A DNA stretch of 64,000 bases, from NCBI GenBank assembly GCA_963803295.1, contig CAWDMC010000011.1, positions 186,001 through 250,000 on the forward strand, given 5' to 3'. This DNA is from CAWDMC01 sp963803295. GTDB taxonomy: Bacteria; Acidobacteriota; Terriglobia; UBA7540. Position 1 is the stretch's first letter. Every line of letters starts with the position of its first letter. This document shows, one piece after another, positions 44,662-53,976 of this stretch. The position numbers and the translations under genes are program-made. The notes under the pieces were generated by a model, which was given only the letters and a program-made list of their open reading frames with translations, was not told where the DNA came from and made no database searches.

Positions 44662-47403
44662 TTACTCGTGCCGCAGACCCGCCAGCGGATCAATTCGGGA
44701 CGCTCGCCTTGCCGGCGCATAGCCGGCGAGAATCGCGGCGATTAGGAGGACGACGCCGGCTAGCGCCAGGGTTCCCGGATCGTTGGGCTGGGTGCCGAAC
44801 AGAAACGATTTGACAAGCTGGGACGCGCTTAACGCGGCAGGCACGCCGATCGCGAGTCCCACCGCCGCCAGTAGTAGAACGCGGCGCAAAACCATCCATA
44901 CCACGGCGCCGCGTTGCGCGCCCAGAGCCATACGGATTCCAATCTCGCCGACCTGCCGCGCGACGCTGTAGGACATCGTCCCGTAGAGGCCCACGCACGC
45001 CGTCAGGAGAGCGAGAACCGCGAAACCCGTGCATAGTTTCGCGAACGTGATTTCGTGGCTGATCGTCCGATCGATTTCGGCAGCCTGCGTGACCACGTTG
45101 GTGACAGGTATGCGTGAATCTGCCTCCCGCACGATCTCATGCACACTCTTGACATACCTCAGCGGATCACCCGCAGTGCGCAGCGCGTAGGTCACTCGGT
45201 CCGGAGAAAACTGGCTGACCGCTACAAACACGGTCATCGGACTCCCCTCTCCTTTCAGACCACCGTTCCGCAGGTTAGCCGACACGCCGACGATTTCGAG
45301 ATCGCGCTTCTCGTCCGGGAGCGTGATGCGCCTGCCCACCGGATTCTCGTTCCCGAAGTAAGTCCGCGCCAGCCGCTCGCTGATCACTGCAACCGGCCTG
45401 GAGCCCGGTTGGTCGCGGTCGTCAATCTCACGCCCGGCCAGGATCGGAATCTGCATCGTCGTGAGGAAACGCGTTCCGGCGGCCAGGACGCGCGCGTCTT
45501 CGATGTTAACAGCGCCGATCTTCATTGCCCCCCTGATTGCCTGCCCGGCGCGGCCGGCGCTGAGGATCGAGGATCGCGAAAGCGTCGCGCTGCTCACGCC
45601 GGGGATCGATTCGAAGCGCTTGCGCAGGTCCGCGTAAAAAGTGGCGATCTCCGGGTCGCGATGCCCGGCCTGGCGCGCATTCAGCGAGAACAAAAGGATG
45701 TTCTCGCGAGCGTATCCCAGTTGGACGGAGTGCAGGTTGTTGAGTGTTCGGACAAACAGACCGGCGGCGACCAGGATGAGAAAAGAGATCGCGATTTGGG
45801 CGACCACCAGCACGTGCTGCGCGCGGCGGCGCGGTCCGCCCCCGCGTCCATTCTTTAGCGCGGGCATGACGTCCGGACGCGTCGACTGAATCGCTGGAGC
45901 GAGGCCGAATAACAGGCCGCAAACCACAGAGAGCGCCGCCGTCACGCCCAGCACGCTCCAGTTCAATTCCGCGTGCAGCGTAAAGTTCTCCTGCCCCCTG
46001 GAGAACAGAAGCGTCAGCGATCGCACGCCCCAGACTGCAAACAAGACCCCTAATGCTCCGCCGAGCGACGCCAGCATCACACTCTCGGTAAGCAACTGCC
46101 GCACGACGCGGAACCGTCCCGCTCCCAGGCTGAGCCGGACAGCCATTTCGCGGCGTCGCGCGGCGGCCCTTGCCAGCAGCAGATTGGCGATGTTCGCGCA
46201 CGCGATCGCCAGGATCAATCCCACCATCGTCAGGAGCACGTACAGAGGCTTGGAATACTGGCGGCGCAAGCTACCCAGACCGGCGGCGCCGGGATTCAGA
46301 GTCAGCGCGGGCAGTTTGGCGCGCTCACCGTCGGTCTTCGCGGTGGTGGCAACCCATTGATGGAAACGAGGAGCCAGCACTGCCTGCGCCTGGGCCATGC
46401 TTACACCGGGACGCAGGCGGCCCATCATTTCGATCCAGTAGAAGTTTCCGTCGCCATACCTACGAGCCGCTCCGGCACCGTCCACGAGCACATTCGTGTG
46501 CAACGGAAGATAGAGGTCAGGCGCCGCCGCAGGGTCGACTCCGAAGAATTCCGGCGGCGCAACGCCGATGACCGTGAAGGGGATGTTATCGACGAGAATC
46601 GGTTGTCCAATCGCATTCGACGATCCCCCGAAACGGTTTTGGCTTGTAGCAAAACTGATTACGGCCACCGGCGCCGCGCCTAGACGGTCGTCTTCGGAAC
46701 CGATCAGACGTCCTGCGGCCGCCGACACTGCCAGGCCGCGAAAATACGCGCCAGTGACGTACTCCGTGCTGGCGCTCGTGGCCTGCCCGCGGATGGCCAG
46801 GTTACAGGTTAGTCCATCGAAGTATCCGAAAAGCGTGGAAAAGACGGGATTCTCCCCGCGAAGCGTCTCGAACGCGGGGTAGGGGAACATCCCGCTGACC
46901 ATGGCGCCTTTGTCGCCCGGCCAGAGAATGCCTTGTACCCCGTGAATGACGTGGACCCATTGCTTGCTGGCGTTGTAGGGAGGCCGGCTATGCCAATTCA
47001 AGACCACCAGCGACTCGGGATCGGCCACCGGCAGCGAGCGCAACAGAATCGACTCCATCAAGCTGTAGATCGCAGTATTGGCGCCGATACCGAGCGCCAG
47101 CGACAAGACGGCTAGGGCGCTGAATGACTTGTTGGCGGTCATGGTGCGACAGCCATAACGGACATCCTGGCCAAGTTCCGACCAAAACCGTGTCATCCAA
47201 ATCTCCCGTGACTCTTCGTGCTTCAGTCCGACGTTGCCAAATCGCCGGCGCGCTTCAGCCCTGGCGCACTCCGGCGTCATACCGTCTGCTTCGAGTTCCG
47301 CAGCCTTCTCCGCAAGGTGGAGCTCCATTTCCTCGCGCAGCGCCTCGCTGCGCCTGGCGCTCTCCATCCAATACCTCAGCCGTCGTATCAACATGTCCGT
47401 CAC
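44662..47403 (-). CDS. ADOP-type MacB/FtsX permease
   Basis: A 913-residue permease of the acidobacterial duplicated orphan permease kind. The cytosolic N-terminus (SEALREEMELHLAEKAAELE ... RAEARRRFGNVG) precedes the first helix (SFSALAVLSLALGIGANTAI), a MacB periplasmic domain, a central membrane bundle (VLLTMVGLILAIACANIANL with the LLLARAAARRREMAVRLSLG FtsX motif in two parts), a second periplasmic domain and the last three helices ending GYAPARRASRIDPLAGLRHE. Two FtsX cores in one chain make a pseudo-dimer without its own ATPase gene. The GTG start overlaps the PadR stop (GTGA). Substrate unknown. Confidence 0.9.
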   Translation of the reverse strand: MTDMLIRRLRYWMESARRSEALREEMELHLAEKAAELEADGMTPECARAEARRRFGNVGLKHEESREIWMTRFWSELGQDVRYGCRTMTANKSFSALAVLSLALGIGANTAIYSLMESILLRSLPVADPESLVVLNWHSRPPYNASKQWVHVIHGVQGILWPGDKGAMVSGMFPYPAFETLRGENPVFSTLFGYFDGLTCNLAIRGQATSASTEYVTGAYFRGLAVSAAAGRLIGSEDDRLGAAPVAVISFATSQNRFGGSSNAIGQPILVDNIPFTVIGVAPPEFFGVDPAAAPDLYLPLHTNVLVDGAGAARRYGDGNFYWIEMMGRLRPGVSMAQAQAVLAPRFHQWVATTAKTDGERAKLPALTLNPGAAGLGSLRRQYSKPLYVLLTMVGLILAIACANIANLLLARAAARRREMAVRLSLGAGRFRVVRQLLTESVMLASLGGALGVLFAVWGVRSLTLLFSRGQENFTLHAELNWSVLGVTAALSVVCGLLFGLAPAIQSTRPDVMPALKNGRGGGPRRRAQHVLVVAQIAISFLILVAAGLFVRTLNNLHSVQLGYARENILLFSLNARQAGHRDPEIATFYADLRKRFESIPGVSSATLSRSSILSAGRAGQAIRGAMKIGAVNIEDARVLAAGTRFLTTMQIPILAGREIDDRDQPGSRPVAVISERLARTYFGNENPVGRRITLPDEKRDLEIVGVSANLRNGGLKGEGSPMTVFVAVSQFSPDRVTYALRTAGDPLRYVKSVHEIVREADSRIPVTNVVTQAAEIDRTISHEITFAKLCTGFAVLALLTACVGLYGTMSYSVARQVGEIGIRMALGAQRGAVVWMVLRRVLLLAAVGLAIGVPAALSASQLVKSFLFGTQPNDPGTLALAGVVLLIAAILAGYAPARRASRIDPLAGLRHE

Positions 47404-47738
47404 TCCGCTCCCATCACACGGGCGATCGCCAGCGTGAGTTTGGCGTATTTCCGGGTTTCAACCGCCAGCTGTTTGCGGCCAGCCGCAGTGATCTTGTAGA
47501 TCCTCGCCCGCCGATTGTTCGAGGTCACGCCCCAGACGCCCTCGATCCAGCCGTTTAGCTCCAAGCGCTGGAGAGCGGGATATAGCGAGCCCTCCTCGAC
47601 CAGGAGCTCGTTGTCGGACGATTGCTGAATGAACTGGACTATGCCGTAACCGTGGAGATCGCGTCGCGACAGCGTCCGCAGAATCAACATGTCCAGTGAA
47701 CCGGGCAGCGAATCGTTCTTTTGCGCCTTGCGTCCCAT
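47400..47738 (-). CDS. PadR-family regulator
   Basis: A 112-residue winged-helix protein: LPGSLDMLILRTLSRRDLHG, VEEGSLYPALQRLELNGWIE, RRARIYKITAAGRKQLAVET. PadR proteins repress neighbouring permease genes and respond to toxic ligands. The overlap with the ADOP gene start marks a two-gene operon. A perfect 10-base palindrome AAGAATTCTT lies just before the ATG (about 47743-47752) and could be its operator. Confidence 0.9.
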   Translation of the reverse strand: MGRKAQKNDSLPGSLDMLILRTLSRRDLHGYGIVQFIQQSSDNELLVEEGSLYPALQRLELNGWIEGVWGVTSNNRRARIYKITAAGRKQLAVETRKYAKLTLAIARVMGAE

Positions 47739-47868
47739 ACCAAGAATTCTTAGCTTACGATTCCGAGACTACCCGAGTCAAGTTCGTCTGGCTGTTTCTC
47801 CGCACCAGGGCAACCGCATGCCCTTCCCGGTTGCCGAACGTGCCGGCTCCGCAAAGGCAGAGGACTTA

Positions 47869-48621
47869 CTACTTCAAATTGCCCTGAGCAAGCCAGTCTT
47901 CAAACCGGATCTTTCCGAGCTTCGCGTCGTCTTCAGGAACAAGAGTTCGCTCCTCCACCTTGATGCCGTAGTAGCGAGCCTGCGGGTCAGCGACAACTTC
48001 GCGCGGATCGTTGCGTGCGGCTAGACCTCGCCGGATAAGTTCATCGAGGCGAAACTTTTCTGGACCACCTACTTCAACGGTGCCATTCTCTGGTGCGCCC
48101 AGTGCCACCCTGCCTACCGCACTGGCGACATCGTCGGCAGCCATGGGCTGGATGAGCACTGGTGGCAGGTGTATTTTATCGCCGTCAGTGGAAAGATCGG
48201 CGATGCCTTTGACGAATTCATAGAACTGCGTCGCGCGCACGATTGACCAGGGGATTGAGGAACCTCTGATCGAATTCTCCTGAGCGATCTTCGCACGAAA
48301 GTAGCCGCTTTCGACCAAACGCTCAGATCCTACGACTGACAACGCAACGTGATGGCCCACGCCTGCAGCCGCTTCCTGTGCCAGGAGGTTCCGGGTTGAT
48401 GTCTCGAAGAAATTCATCACAGCCGCATCTTCCCACGAGGGAGCGTTCGATACGTCAACGACGACCGCTGCCCCCTTCAGCGCTTCGGCCACGCCCTCGC
48501 CGGTGAGCGTGTTGACGCCGGACTTGGGTGATGCCGCTACCACTTCATGCCCGTGCTCACGAAGCTGGTTGACAAGCTTTGATCCAATGAGTCCACTACC
48601 GCCGATTACTGCGATTTTCAT
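47869..48621 (-). CDS. NmrA-like NAD(P)-binding oxidoreductase
   Basis: A 250-residue atypical short-chain dehydrogenase. Rossmann motif IAVIGGSGLIGSKLVNQL, then VDVSNAPSWEDAA, VALSVVGSERLVESGYFRAK (the YxxxK-like pair is Y-F-R-A-K), IVRATQFYEFV and the C-terminal domain with EVGGPEKFRLDELI. Proteins of this kind reduce quinones or sense NADP(H). ATG 48621 has GGAGAG upstream. It lies downstream of NDH-2 on the same strand, across a short gene relic. Confidence 0.8.
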   Translation of the reverse strand: MKIAVIGGSGLIGSKLVNQLREHGHEVVAASPKSGVNTLTGEGVAEALKGAAVVVDVSNAPSWEDAAVMNFFETSTRNLLAQEAAAGVGHHVALSVVGSERLVESGYFRAKIAQENSIRGSSIPWSIVRATQFYEFVKGIADLSTDGDKIHLPPVLIQPMAADDVASAVGRVALGAPENGTVEVGGPEKFRLDELIRRGLAARNDPREVVADPQARYYGIKVEERTLVPEDDAKLGKIRFEDWLAQGNLK

Positions 48622-48694
48622 GACTCTCCTTTCGTGATGCTGGCAATCGAGCACGTTGAGTCCGAGAATCTCTCGCACACGAGTGACTTACTTC

Positions 48695-48835
48695 TCAAGT
48701 TGTGTCAACCGTAAGCATCTGAACGTCTTTCCCCGGAAAATCCGGCAACCGCCTCACCACCAGTGAAGCGACCTTTGCATCCTGTGCCATCAGCGGGCTG
48801 CACACGAGGAACAATATCAGCAGAGTCTTTTTCAT
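48695..48835 (-). pseudogene. Remnant of a secreted cupin-like protein
   Basis: A 46-codon frame: signal peptide MKKTLLILFLVCSPLMA, then QDAKVASLVVRRLPDFPGKD and VQMLTVD, followed by a stop. Secreted cupins often begin this way and continue with a PPG...HRH metal motif, which is missing here. Its ATG overlaps the NDH-2 stop (ATGA), so the original gene was coupled to ndh. I read it as a 3'-deleted relic. Confidence 0.5.
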
Positions 48836-50190
48836 CGCTGGCTTCCGCCTGTTTTTGACGGGATTTCCGAGGTGTTGACTGGGAAAGGGGACTCAATGCC
48901 CCTCTCCTGCCCTGGAAAAACACGCACCTGCCGCCGCTTTGTCAAAAAGGCAATTCCCCACTGCAGCGTGACGAAGAACCGATTCGCGAACCCAATGAGA
49001 AAATAGATGTGCACAGAGGCCCAAAGAATCCAGGCCAAAAATCCCGCGAACCGCAGGAATCGCAGGTCAGCCACCGCATAGGTCCGGCCCACAATCGCGA
49101 GGTCACCCTTGTCCCAGTACCAGAAGGGCGCCAGTTCCGGTTTGCCAGCCAGCCGCCGTCGAATCAGGCGCGCCACGTACTGGCCCTCTTGAATTGCGGG
49201 TTGCGCGACGCCCGGCATCGTCATCGGCTCCTTCGACTTGACCCCCAGCAGGTTGCGGGACTCCGCAACCACATGCGCCGTGTCACCGATCGCAAAAATC
49301 TCGGGATGCCCCGGCACTGTAAGATCGGCATTGACGACAATTTTTCCCGATTTGTCCATTGCCGCGCCCAGCCAACGTCCCACTGGCGAGGCCAGCACGC
49401 CTGCGCTCCATAACACCGTGCCCGCCGGCACGCGCTTTCCATCGGCGACGATTCCGCCGTCATCCACGCTGGTGACGCGTGTGTTCGTATACACCTTGAC
49501 CCCGAGGCTTTCGAGATGGCGTTTCGCTCTGGCTGACAACGCTTCTGGAAACGTGGGCAGCACGCGGGGCGCCGCTTCGTACAACAGAATCCGCGTCGAG
49601 CGTGGATCGATGTGGCGAAAGTCGTGTGCCAAAGCCATGCGCGACATCTCGGCCAGCGTGCTGGCCATTTCTACACCCACCGTTCCTGCCCCGACCAGCA
49701 CGAATGTCAGGAGTTGCTGAATTCGCGCGCTATCGCCCTGATCGAGCGCAGCTATCTCCTCGGCCTGCTCGAACGCAGTTAACACTTTCCCGCGAATCAG
49801 GTCTGCGTCGTCCAGCGATTCGAGACCCGGCGCTATGCGCCGCCAATCATCGTGTCCGAAGTAGTTGTATTGAATGCCAGTGGCGAGGATTAGAAAATCG
49901 TAGCGTAGCTGATGTTGTTTCAGGTGAACTAGGCGCAGGGCCGAGTCGATGGCGGTGACCTCGTCCTGCAGCACCTCTATGTTGTGCTGCCTGCTCACGA
50001 CCGACCGCAGGGCCATTGAAATCTGGTCCGCGGACAGCAGACCTGTGGCGACCTGATAGAGCATGGGGCGAAACAAGTGGTAGTTCCGCTTATCTATAAG
50101 CACCACCTTGGCTGGGGCGCCGCCCAGCGCACGCGCCGCGAACAGCCCGCCGAATCCACCGCCCACGATCACAACTCGAGGTGCAGACAA
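48832..50190 (-). CDS. ndh: Type II NADH dehydrogenase (NDH-2)
   Basis: A 452-residue flavoprotein that oxidises NADH and reduces quinone at the membrane without pumping protons. FAD motif RVVIVGGGFGGLFAARAL, NAD motif TFVLVGAGTVGVEMASTLAE, FAD contact EIFAIGDTAHV and quinone-site-like motif MPGVAQPAIQEGQYVARLI are present. The C-terminal hydrophobic helix (FLAWILWASVHIYFLIGF) anchors it. Start: TTG 50190 preceded by GGAGG fits the first strand exactly; codons further upstream are not protein-like. Confidence 0.9.
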   Translation of the reverse strand: MSAPRVVIVGGGFGGLFAARALGGAPAKVVLIDKRNYHLFRPMLYQVATGLLSADQISMALRSVVSRQHNIEVLQDEVTAIDSALRLVHLKQHQLRYDFLILATGIQYNYFGHDDWRRIAPGLESLDDADLIRGKVLTAFEQAEEIAALDQGDSARIQQLLTFVLVGAGTVGVEMASTLAEMSRMALAHDFRHIDPRSTRILLYEAAPRVLPTFPEALSARAKRHLESLGVKVYTNTRVTSVDDGGIVADGKRVPAGTVLWSAGVLASPVGRWLGAAMDKSGKIVVNADLTVPGHPEIFAIGDTAHVVAESRNLLGVKSKEPMTMPGVAQPAIQEGQYVARLIRRRLAGKPELAPFWYWDKGDLAIVGRTYAVADLRFLRFAGFLAWILWASVHIYFLIGFANRFFVTLQWGIAFLTKRRQVRVFPGQERGIESPFPVNTSEIPSKTGGSQR

Positions 50191-50791
50191 AACCAGCCTC
50201 CACAAATTTTGATTGTAGCAGCAGTTCTTTGGTGACTCCTCCGGAATGGAAACGTCGAATCCTCCCACATCCGGCACGAAGAGTCACGAAGAGTATGGCT
50301 TCGTCGCGGCAGTAGCCCGACGCGTATTTCGCAGGCAAGCCGGCGGTGGCGTGCATACGGGACCGGGCGTTACACAGCTGTTCCCAGGCTTATGGGGGCC
50401 AAGAAGCCCAGTCGCGGGCGTTCTCAAGCCCGGAAAGGGCGTGACGACCGACCCAACCAACCCTGAACGACCGAGCGCGCACGTTCCGCAGGTTACTTCG
50501 CCCCTTCAGGGCTTGCTGATACGGAAACGGGGGGTTCTTCGGACCCAGGCCCTCGGCCCATAAGCCTTAACTTAAGCTCTGGTTGAAGCCAACTTCGAAG
50601 TAAGCATCGCGGCGAGAGCGCAGGGGCGCGCAGGGGCTTGCTTACGAGTACTCAACCTCTGGGGTGGTCACGGGTTGCACTTCTACAAGTAGGGCGTTAC
50701 CGGCAACTTGGCCGTGTGCCGTCCAGGTTCCGAGAGGCAAACGGCGGCGCGACAACCCGCTAAGCCCGATCCGTGAAACGGATTAGCACCC
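50191..50791. other. Intergenic region with a foldback element
   Basis: About 600 bases without a convincing gene. Apart from the nested inverted repeat listed next, it holds AATCCG/CGGATT-type short stems near 50766-50786. Confidence 0.45.
50386..50567. repeat. Nested inverted-repeat (foldback) element
   Basis: Outer arms: AGGCTTATGGGGGCC (50386-50400) with GGCCCATAAGCCT (50555-50567). Inner arms: CAAGCCCGGAAAGGGCG (50425-50441) with CGCCCCTTCAGGGCTTG (50499-50515). A partial middle pairing (AAGAAGCCC with GGGGTTCTTC) links them. The 182-base unit could fold into one long hairpin, as a small MITE or structured RNA would. No gene lies inside. Confidence 0.55.
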
Positions 50792-51144
50792 CTACTCGTT
50801 TTCTAAGCGCACTGCCCGGCCCATCTGTCGGTACCCGGGATGTACACCCTGCACCAGCCCCTGTTCATCCGCAACCCGCTCGAGGGACCAGCGAGTTGCT
50901 TCCTTTCGTCGCTTGAAACTGCCGTTAAAAGAGCCTGCGAGTGTTCGCGCGCGACGCGGCCCACCAGTTCGAATGCTGAGCGCCCTTTTTCCGTCAGGTG
51001 CAAAGCATGGCGGCGCCGGTCGTCGGCATTTTCGCGCCTTTCGATCAGCCCTCGTGATTCCAGGTCATCGAGCAGCGCAACTAACCGGCTTGGAACCATT
51101 CCGAGAATGGATGCGAGCCTCTGCTGCGTGATCGCGGGTGTCAC
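50792..51144 (-). pseudogene. MarR-family regulator relic
   Basis: The winged-helix core is clear: TPAITQQRLASILGMVPSRL, VALLDDLESRGLIERRENAD, DRRRHALHLTEKGRSAFELV. The dimerisation N-terminus is missing: the frame is open only to a TAA near 51215 (adding IRNGIVTLKLAPPHAGILRI). The C-terminal helix is frameshifted near 50890: one more C in the GGTCCCTCGAG context gives LERVADEQGLVQGVHPG and a stop at 50792. Probably inactive. Confidence 0.7.
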
Positions 51145-51215
51145 GGTGAGAATCCGCAGGATGCCGGCGTGCGGCGGTGCGAGCTTTAGCGTTACAATTC
51201 CGTTTCGGATTTAAG

Positions 51216-51526
51216 TGCAGGGAATTGGCTTCGGATTCGAATTTTGCAGATTTAACTGCAGCGTGACACCCGCATCTGTCACCGCTTAGCTGGGAGCACA
51301 TTACTCTAACTGGGTCGTACCATTGGAGGGAGTTTCGCAGCAATATGAACGTTCTTCGGCCCTCCGGACTCTCAATCTACCCACTCAAGTCGAGAAGTCG
51401 GCTTAGGAGCCATCCTCAGCTGGCCTCGGACCCGTCAGCTGCTGCCAGGGCCTTCCTGGACCTTAGCGTATACTTTCCTCGTTTCGTGTCCCGTGGCCTA
51501 GAGAACTGGCGAACATCCGATGAGCC
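51216..51526. other. Intergenic region between MarR relic and PD40 regulator
   Basis: No gene and no clear regulatory element seen; frames here are short and not protein-like. Confidence 0.35.
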
Positions 51527-53716
51527 TCATGGTCTTCCTGCGGGCGCGAGCCGGCGGACTTCGTCCGACCAGTTCAGCACGACGTTCAATTGTGTCGCCG
51601 CCGATTCTCTCTCGCTTGCCCTAATCATCAGAAAGCGCTGCCCGTCCGGACTGACGTCGTAGTCTGCCTCAAAGGAGAGTAGGCCTGTCTCGTAACGCGC
51701 TTCGAACAATAGCTTGGGTTTGGCTGCAGTGAACACCGGCTGGGTCTCGACGGCCGTGACCATCATTCTGTTTAGGTTTTGATAGAACAGTTCTCGTCCC
51801 GTCCGCGCCCACATCGGCCTAGCCCCGCCCTCAGTTGAAATCTGCTGCTTTCCGCCAGGGCCAGGGAAGGGCCGAACGTATACCTCTTGCCGGCCTGATT
51901 CGTCGGACTCATACGCGAGCCAGCGGCCGTCAGGCGAGAACATCCCGCCCACTTCGTTTGCCGGCGTTTGAAGGAAGGGTTGCGCCTTGTGGTCGCGATT
52001 GAGCCTCAGCACCCAAATATCCCCCCCCGTAGTTGGATTCGCTTCTGTGAAGGCGAGCACCTGGCCGTCGGGAGACCACGAATCCGGCAAAAGAAGGTTC
52101 TCGCTTGTGGCGAGACGCTCAGAGGCGCCGCTGCCATCAACGGCCATCCTGTAAATGTTGAAGGAGCCGCTTCGCGAAGACGAGAAGGTCACATGCTTGC
52201 CGTCCGGTGTCCAGGTTGAGTAGGGGGCGATTGTGGATTCTGTTAGCCGCGTCAATGTGCCACGCGCCAGGTCGTAAACCCAAAGCCCAGGTTCAGCGGA
52301 TCGGATGCTGACAGCCAGCCGTCGACCGTCGGGCGAGAGCCGAGGGCCGTGGTAGAAATGCGGAGGCGCCGGAAGCGGCTGCGGTGCCCCCTTGCGGTTC
52401 ACCCACAGGAGCGTGCGCTCGCCAAGACTCGCCCCCCCGGGGACATAAGCGAGTGAACCGTCATCCGATAAGCTAAAGTCGGCCGCCCCGGAAAATGGGC
52501 TCATGCTTATGCCTTCAAGAATTGAAACGGGCGGGCCTGTCACCTCGAGCCCCCTAAGGTCAAATGGCACCGCCACCAGCCCGCCCGCTTGGGCATACAC
52601 CAAGTGACCCGAGTGAAGGTAACGGGCGTACGTTGGCCCTTCGGCCAGGACCCGCTGTTCGCCCGTTTCCAGGGAGAGCACGCCAATCCGTGCATTATCG
52701 AAGCTGCCGCCAGCGCCGGTCCAGATGGTGAAGAGCACTGCCTTATTACCGGGCAGAACTTCCGGCCAGCGATGAGAAATCTCTCCCTTCTTGCGATCCG
52801 GCACGGTCAATGGCTTCGGCGTGCCCCCAGCAGCCGAAACTCGAAATAGGCCCAGACTGAAGGAGGGCGAAAAAATAATGGTGCCATCAGGACCCCAGCT
52901 CCCGCCACGGTAGAGCGGCGCGCTGCATATGATCAATGGTGCTCCTCCGCTGAGAGAGACCCTCTTCAGTTTGCCCTCGGCGAAAAATCCTACTGACTCT
53001 CCGTCCGGAGAGAAGAACGGGCTTTCTGCATCCTCGGTGCCGGGGATCGGCGTCGTCTCGAAGTGGTCTATCGAACGCAGGTAAAGCTGGGTGCTGCCAC
53101 CACCATGGTTCGCAACATACACGATGTGCGAGCCATCGGGTGACAGGGCTGCGACCGGAGTGTTCCAGACCGCCAGTCGGTCGCTTGGCGGAAGGTTCAC
53201 CGTCAGGCGGGTTGGTCGCACTACAGGCTGTGGAGCACGCAGCAAAACGCCGACTATCAGCGCCACCAGAACAAGGGCTAAGATCGCAGCTAGCGCCCAG
53301 AGCAACGCCCGGTGTAGGGGCGTCGCTTGTGGGCGCCCCGTTGGGGTAAGCACAGGGGCGGCTGGCGGATGGGCAGGCACAGGTGCGGCCCCTAGGTCTA
53401 CTGGCGCGATAAAACGGTAGCCTCGCCGTGGCAGGGTCGCGATATAGCGGGGCCTATCGGCCGGATCGCGCAGGGCCTCACGGAGCCGGTTGATGGCATT
53501 GTTCAGCCCGTGGTCGAAGTCAGTGAAGGTGTCGGCAGGCCAGAGCTTTTGTTGCAGCTCCTCTCGCGTTACCACCTCACCGGCATGCTCCAGCAAACAC
53601 ACCAGAATCTGGAAGGGCTGATCCTGTAACTTGATCTTCAGGCCGTTCTTGCGGAGTTGACCCGCTCGCAGGTCAGCTTCAAAGGGTCCGAAGTGCGCAA
53701 CCCAAAGAGACGCCAT
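51527..53716 (-). CDS. Winged-helix / membrane / PD40 (TolB-like) regulator
   Basis: A 729-residue protein. The N-terminal OmpR/ToxR-type winged helix (ADLRAGQLRKNGLKIKLQDQ, FTDFDHGLNNAINRLREALR, YIATLPRRGYRFIAPV) is followed by a Pro-rich linker, one membrane helix (LLWALAAILALVLVALIVGV) and about eight PD40 beta-propeller repeats (SPDGSHIVYVA, SPDGRRLAVS, TPDGKHVTFSS, SPDGRWLAYES). This ToxR-like layout, DNA-binding domain inside and propeller outside, is frequent in Acidobacteriota and suggests a one-component membrane regulator. ATG 53716 has GGCGGAAA upstream. A GTAGGGGC repeat (53314) lies in the linker. Confidence 0.85.
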   Translation of the reverse strand: MASLWVAHFGPFEADLRAGQLRKNGLKIKLQDQPFQILVCLLEHAGEVVTREELQQKLWPADTFTDFDHGLNNAINRLREALRDPADRPRYIATLPRRGYRFIAPVDLGAAPVPAHPPAAPVLTPTGRPQATPLHRALLWALAAILALVLVALIVGVLLRAPQPVVRPTRLTVNLPPSDRLAVWNTPVAALSPDGSHIVYVANHGGGSTQLYLRSIDHFETTPIPGTEDAESPFFSPDGESVGFFAEGKLKRVSLSGGAPLIICSAPLYRGGSWGPDGTIIFSPSFSLGLFRVSAAGGTPKPLTVPDRKKGEISHRWPEVLPGNKAVLFTIWTGAGGSFDNARIGVLSLETGEQRVLAEGPTYARYLHSGHLVYAQAGGLVAVPFDLRGLEVTGPPVSILEGISMSPFSGAADFSLSDDGSLAYVPGGASLGERTLLWVNRKGAPQPLPAPPHFYHGPRLSPDGRRLAVSIRSAEPGLWVYDLARGTLTRLTESTIAPYSTWTPDGKHVTFSSSRSGSFNIYRMAVDGSGASERLATSENLLLPDSWSPDGQVLAFTEANPTTGGDIWVLRLNRDHKAQPFLQTPANEVGGMFSPDGRWLAYESDESGRQEVYVRPFPGPGGKQQISTEGGARPMWARTGRELFYQNLNRMMVTAVETQPVFTAAKPKLLFEARYETGLLSFEADYDVSPDGQRFLMIRASERESAATQLNVVLNWSDEVRRLAPAGRP
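53314..53360. repeat. Decayed GTAGGGGC palindromic repeat
   Basis: GTAGGGGCGTCGCTTGTGGG followed by CGCCCC; the right half is degenerate. It sits in the linker of the PD40 regulator just before the membrane helix, in coding sequence like the SBBP copies. Confidence 0.55.
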
Positions 53717-53952
53717 TTGGTATTTCCGCCAAAAATGGTGGCCTGAGTCTACCACACTCTCAACTAGGAAAGCCTAAATTCCTGGGAGACACGAATGACA
53801 GGGCGTCTGCAGAGCCTTTTCCTTCAATAGGTTACGCCGGGAGATTTGTGGGATTTGCTCGTGAGCCCTGCGGGATTGACAGGACAGTTTGCTTCCTCCA
53901 GAGTCGGCGCGCACGAGGGCTTCGACCCAACAAAACTCAGGAGGAACATACG

Positions 53953-53976
53953 ATGGAACCCGAGGAAGGGCAGTGA
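53953..53976 (+). other. Seven-codon leader ORF overlapping the next gene
   Basis: ATG 53953 has a strong AGGAGG nine bases upstream and encodes MEPEEGQ, stopping with a TGA that overlaps the GTG start of the following gene (GTGA). It may be a leader peptide coupling translation, or the true gene start separated by a frameshift. Confidence 0.35.
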
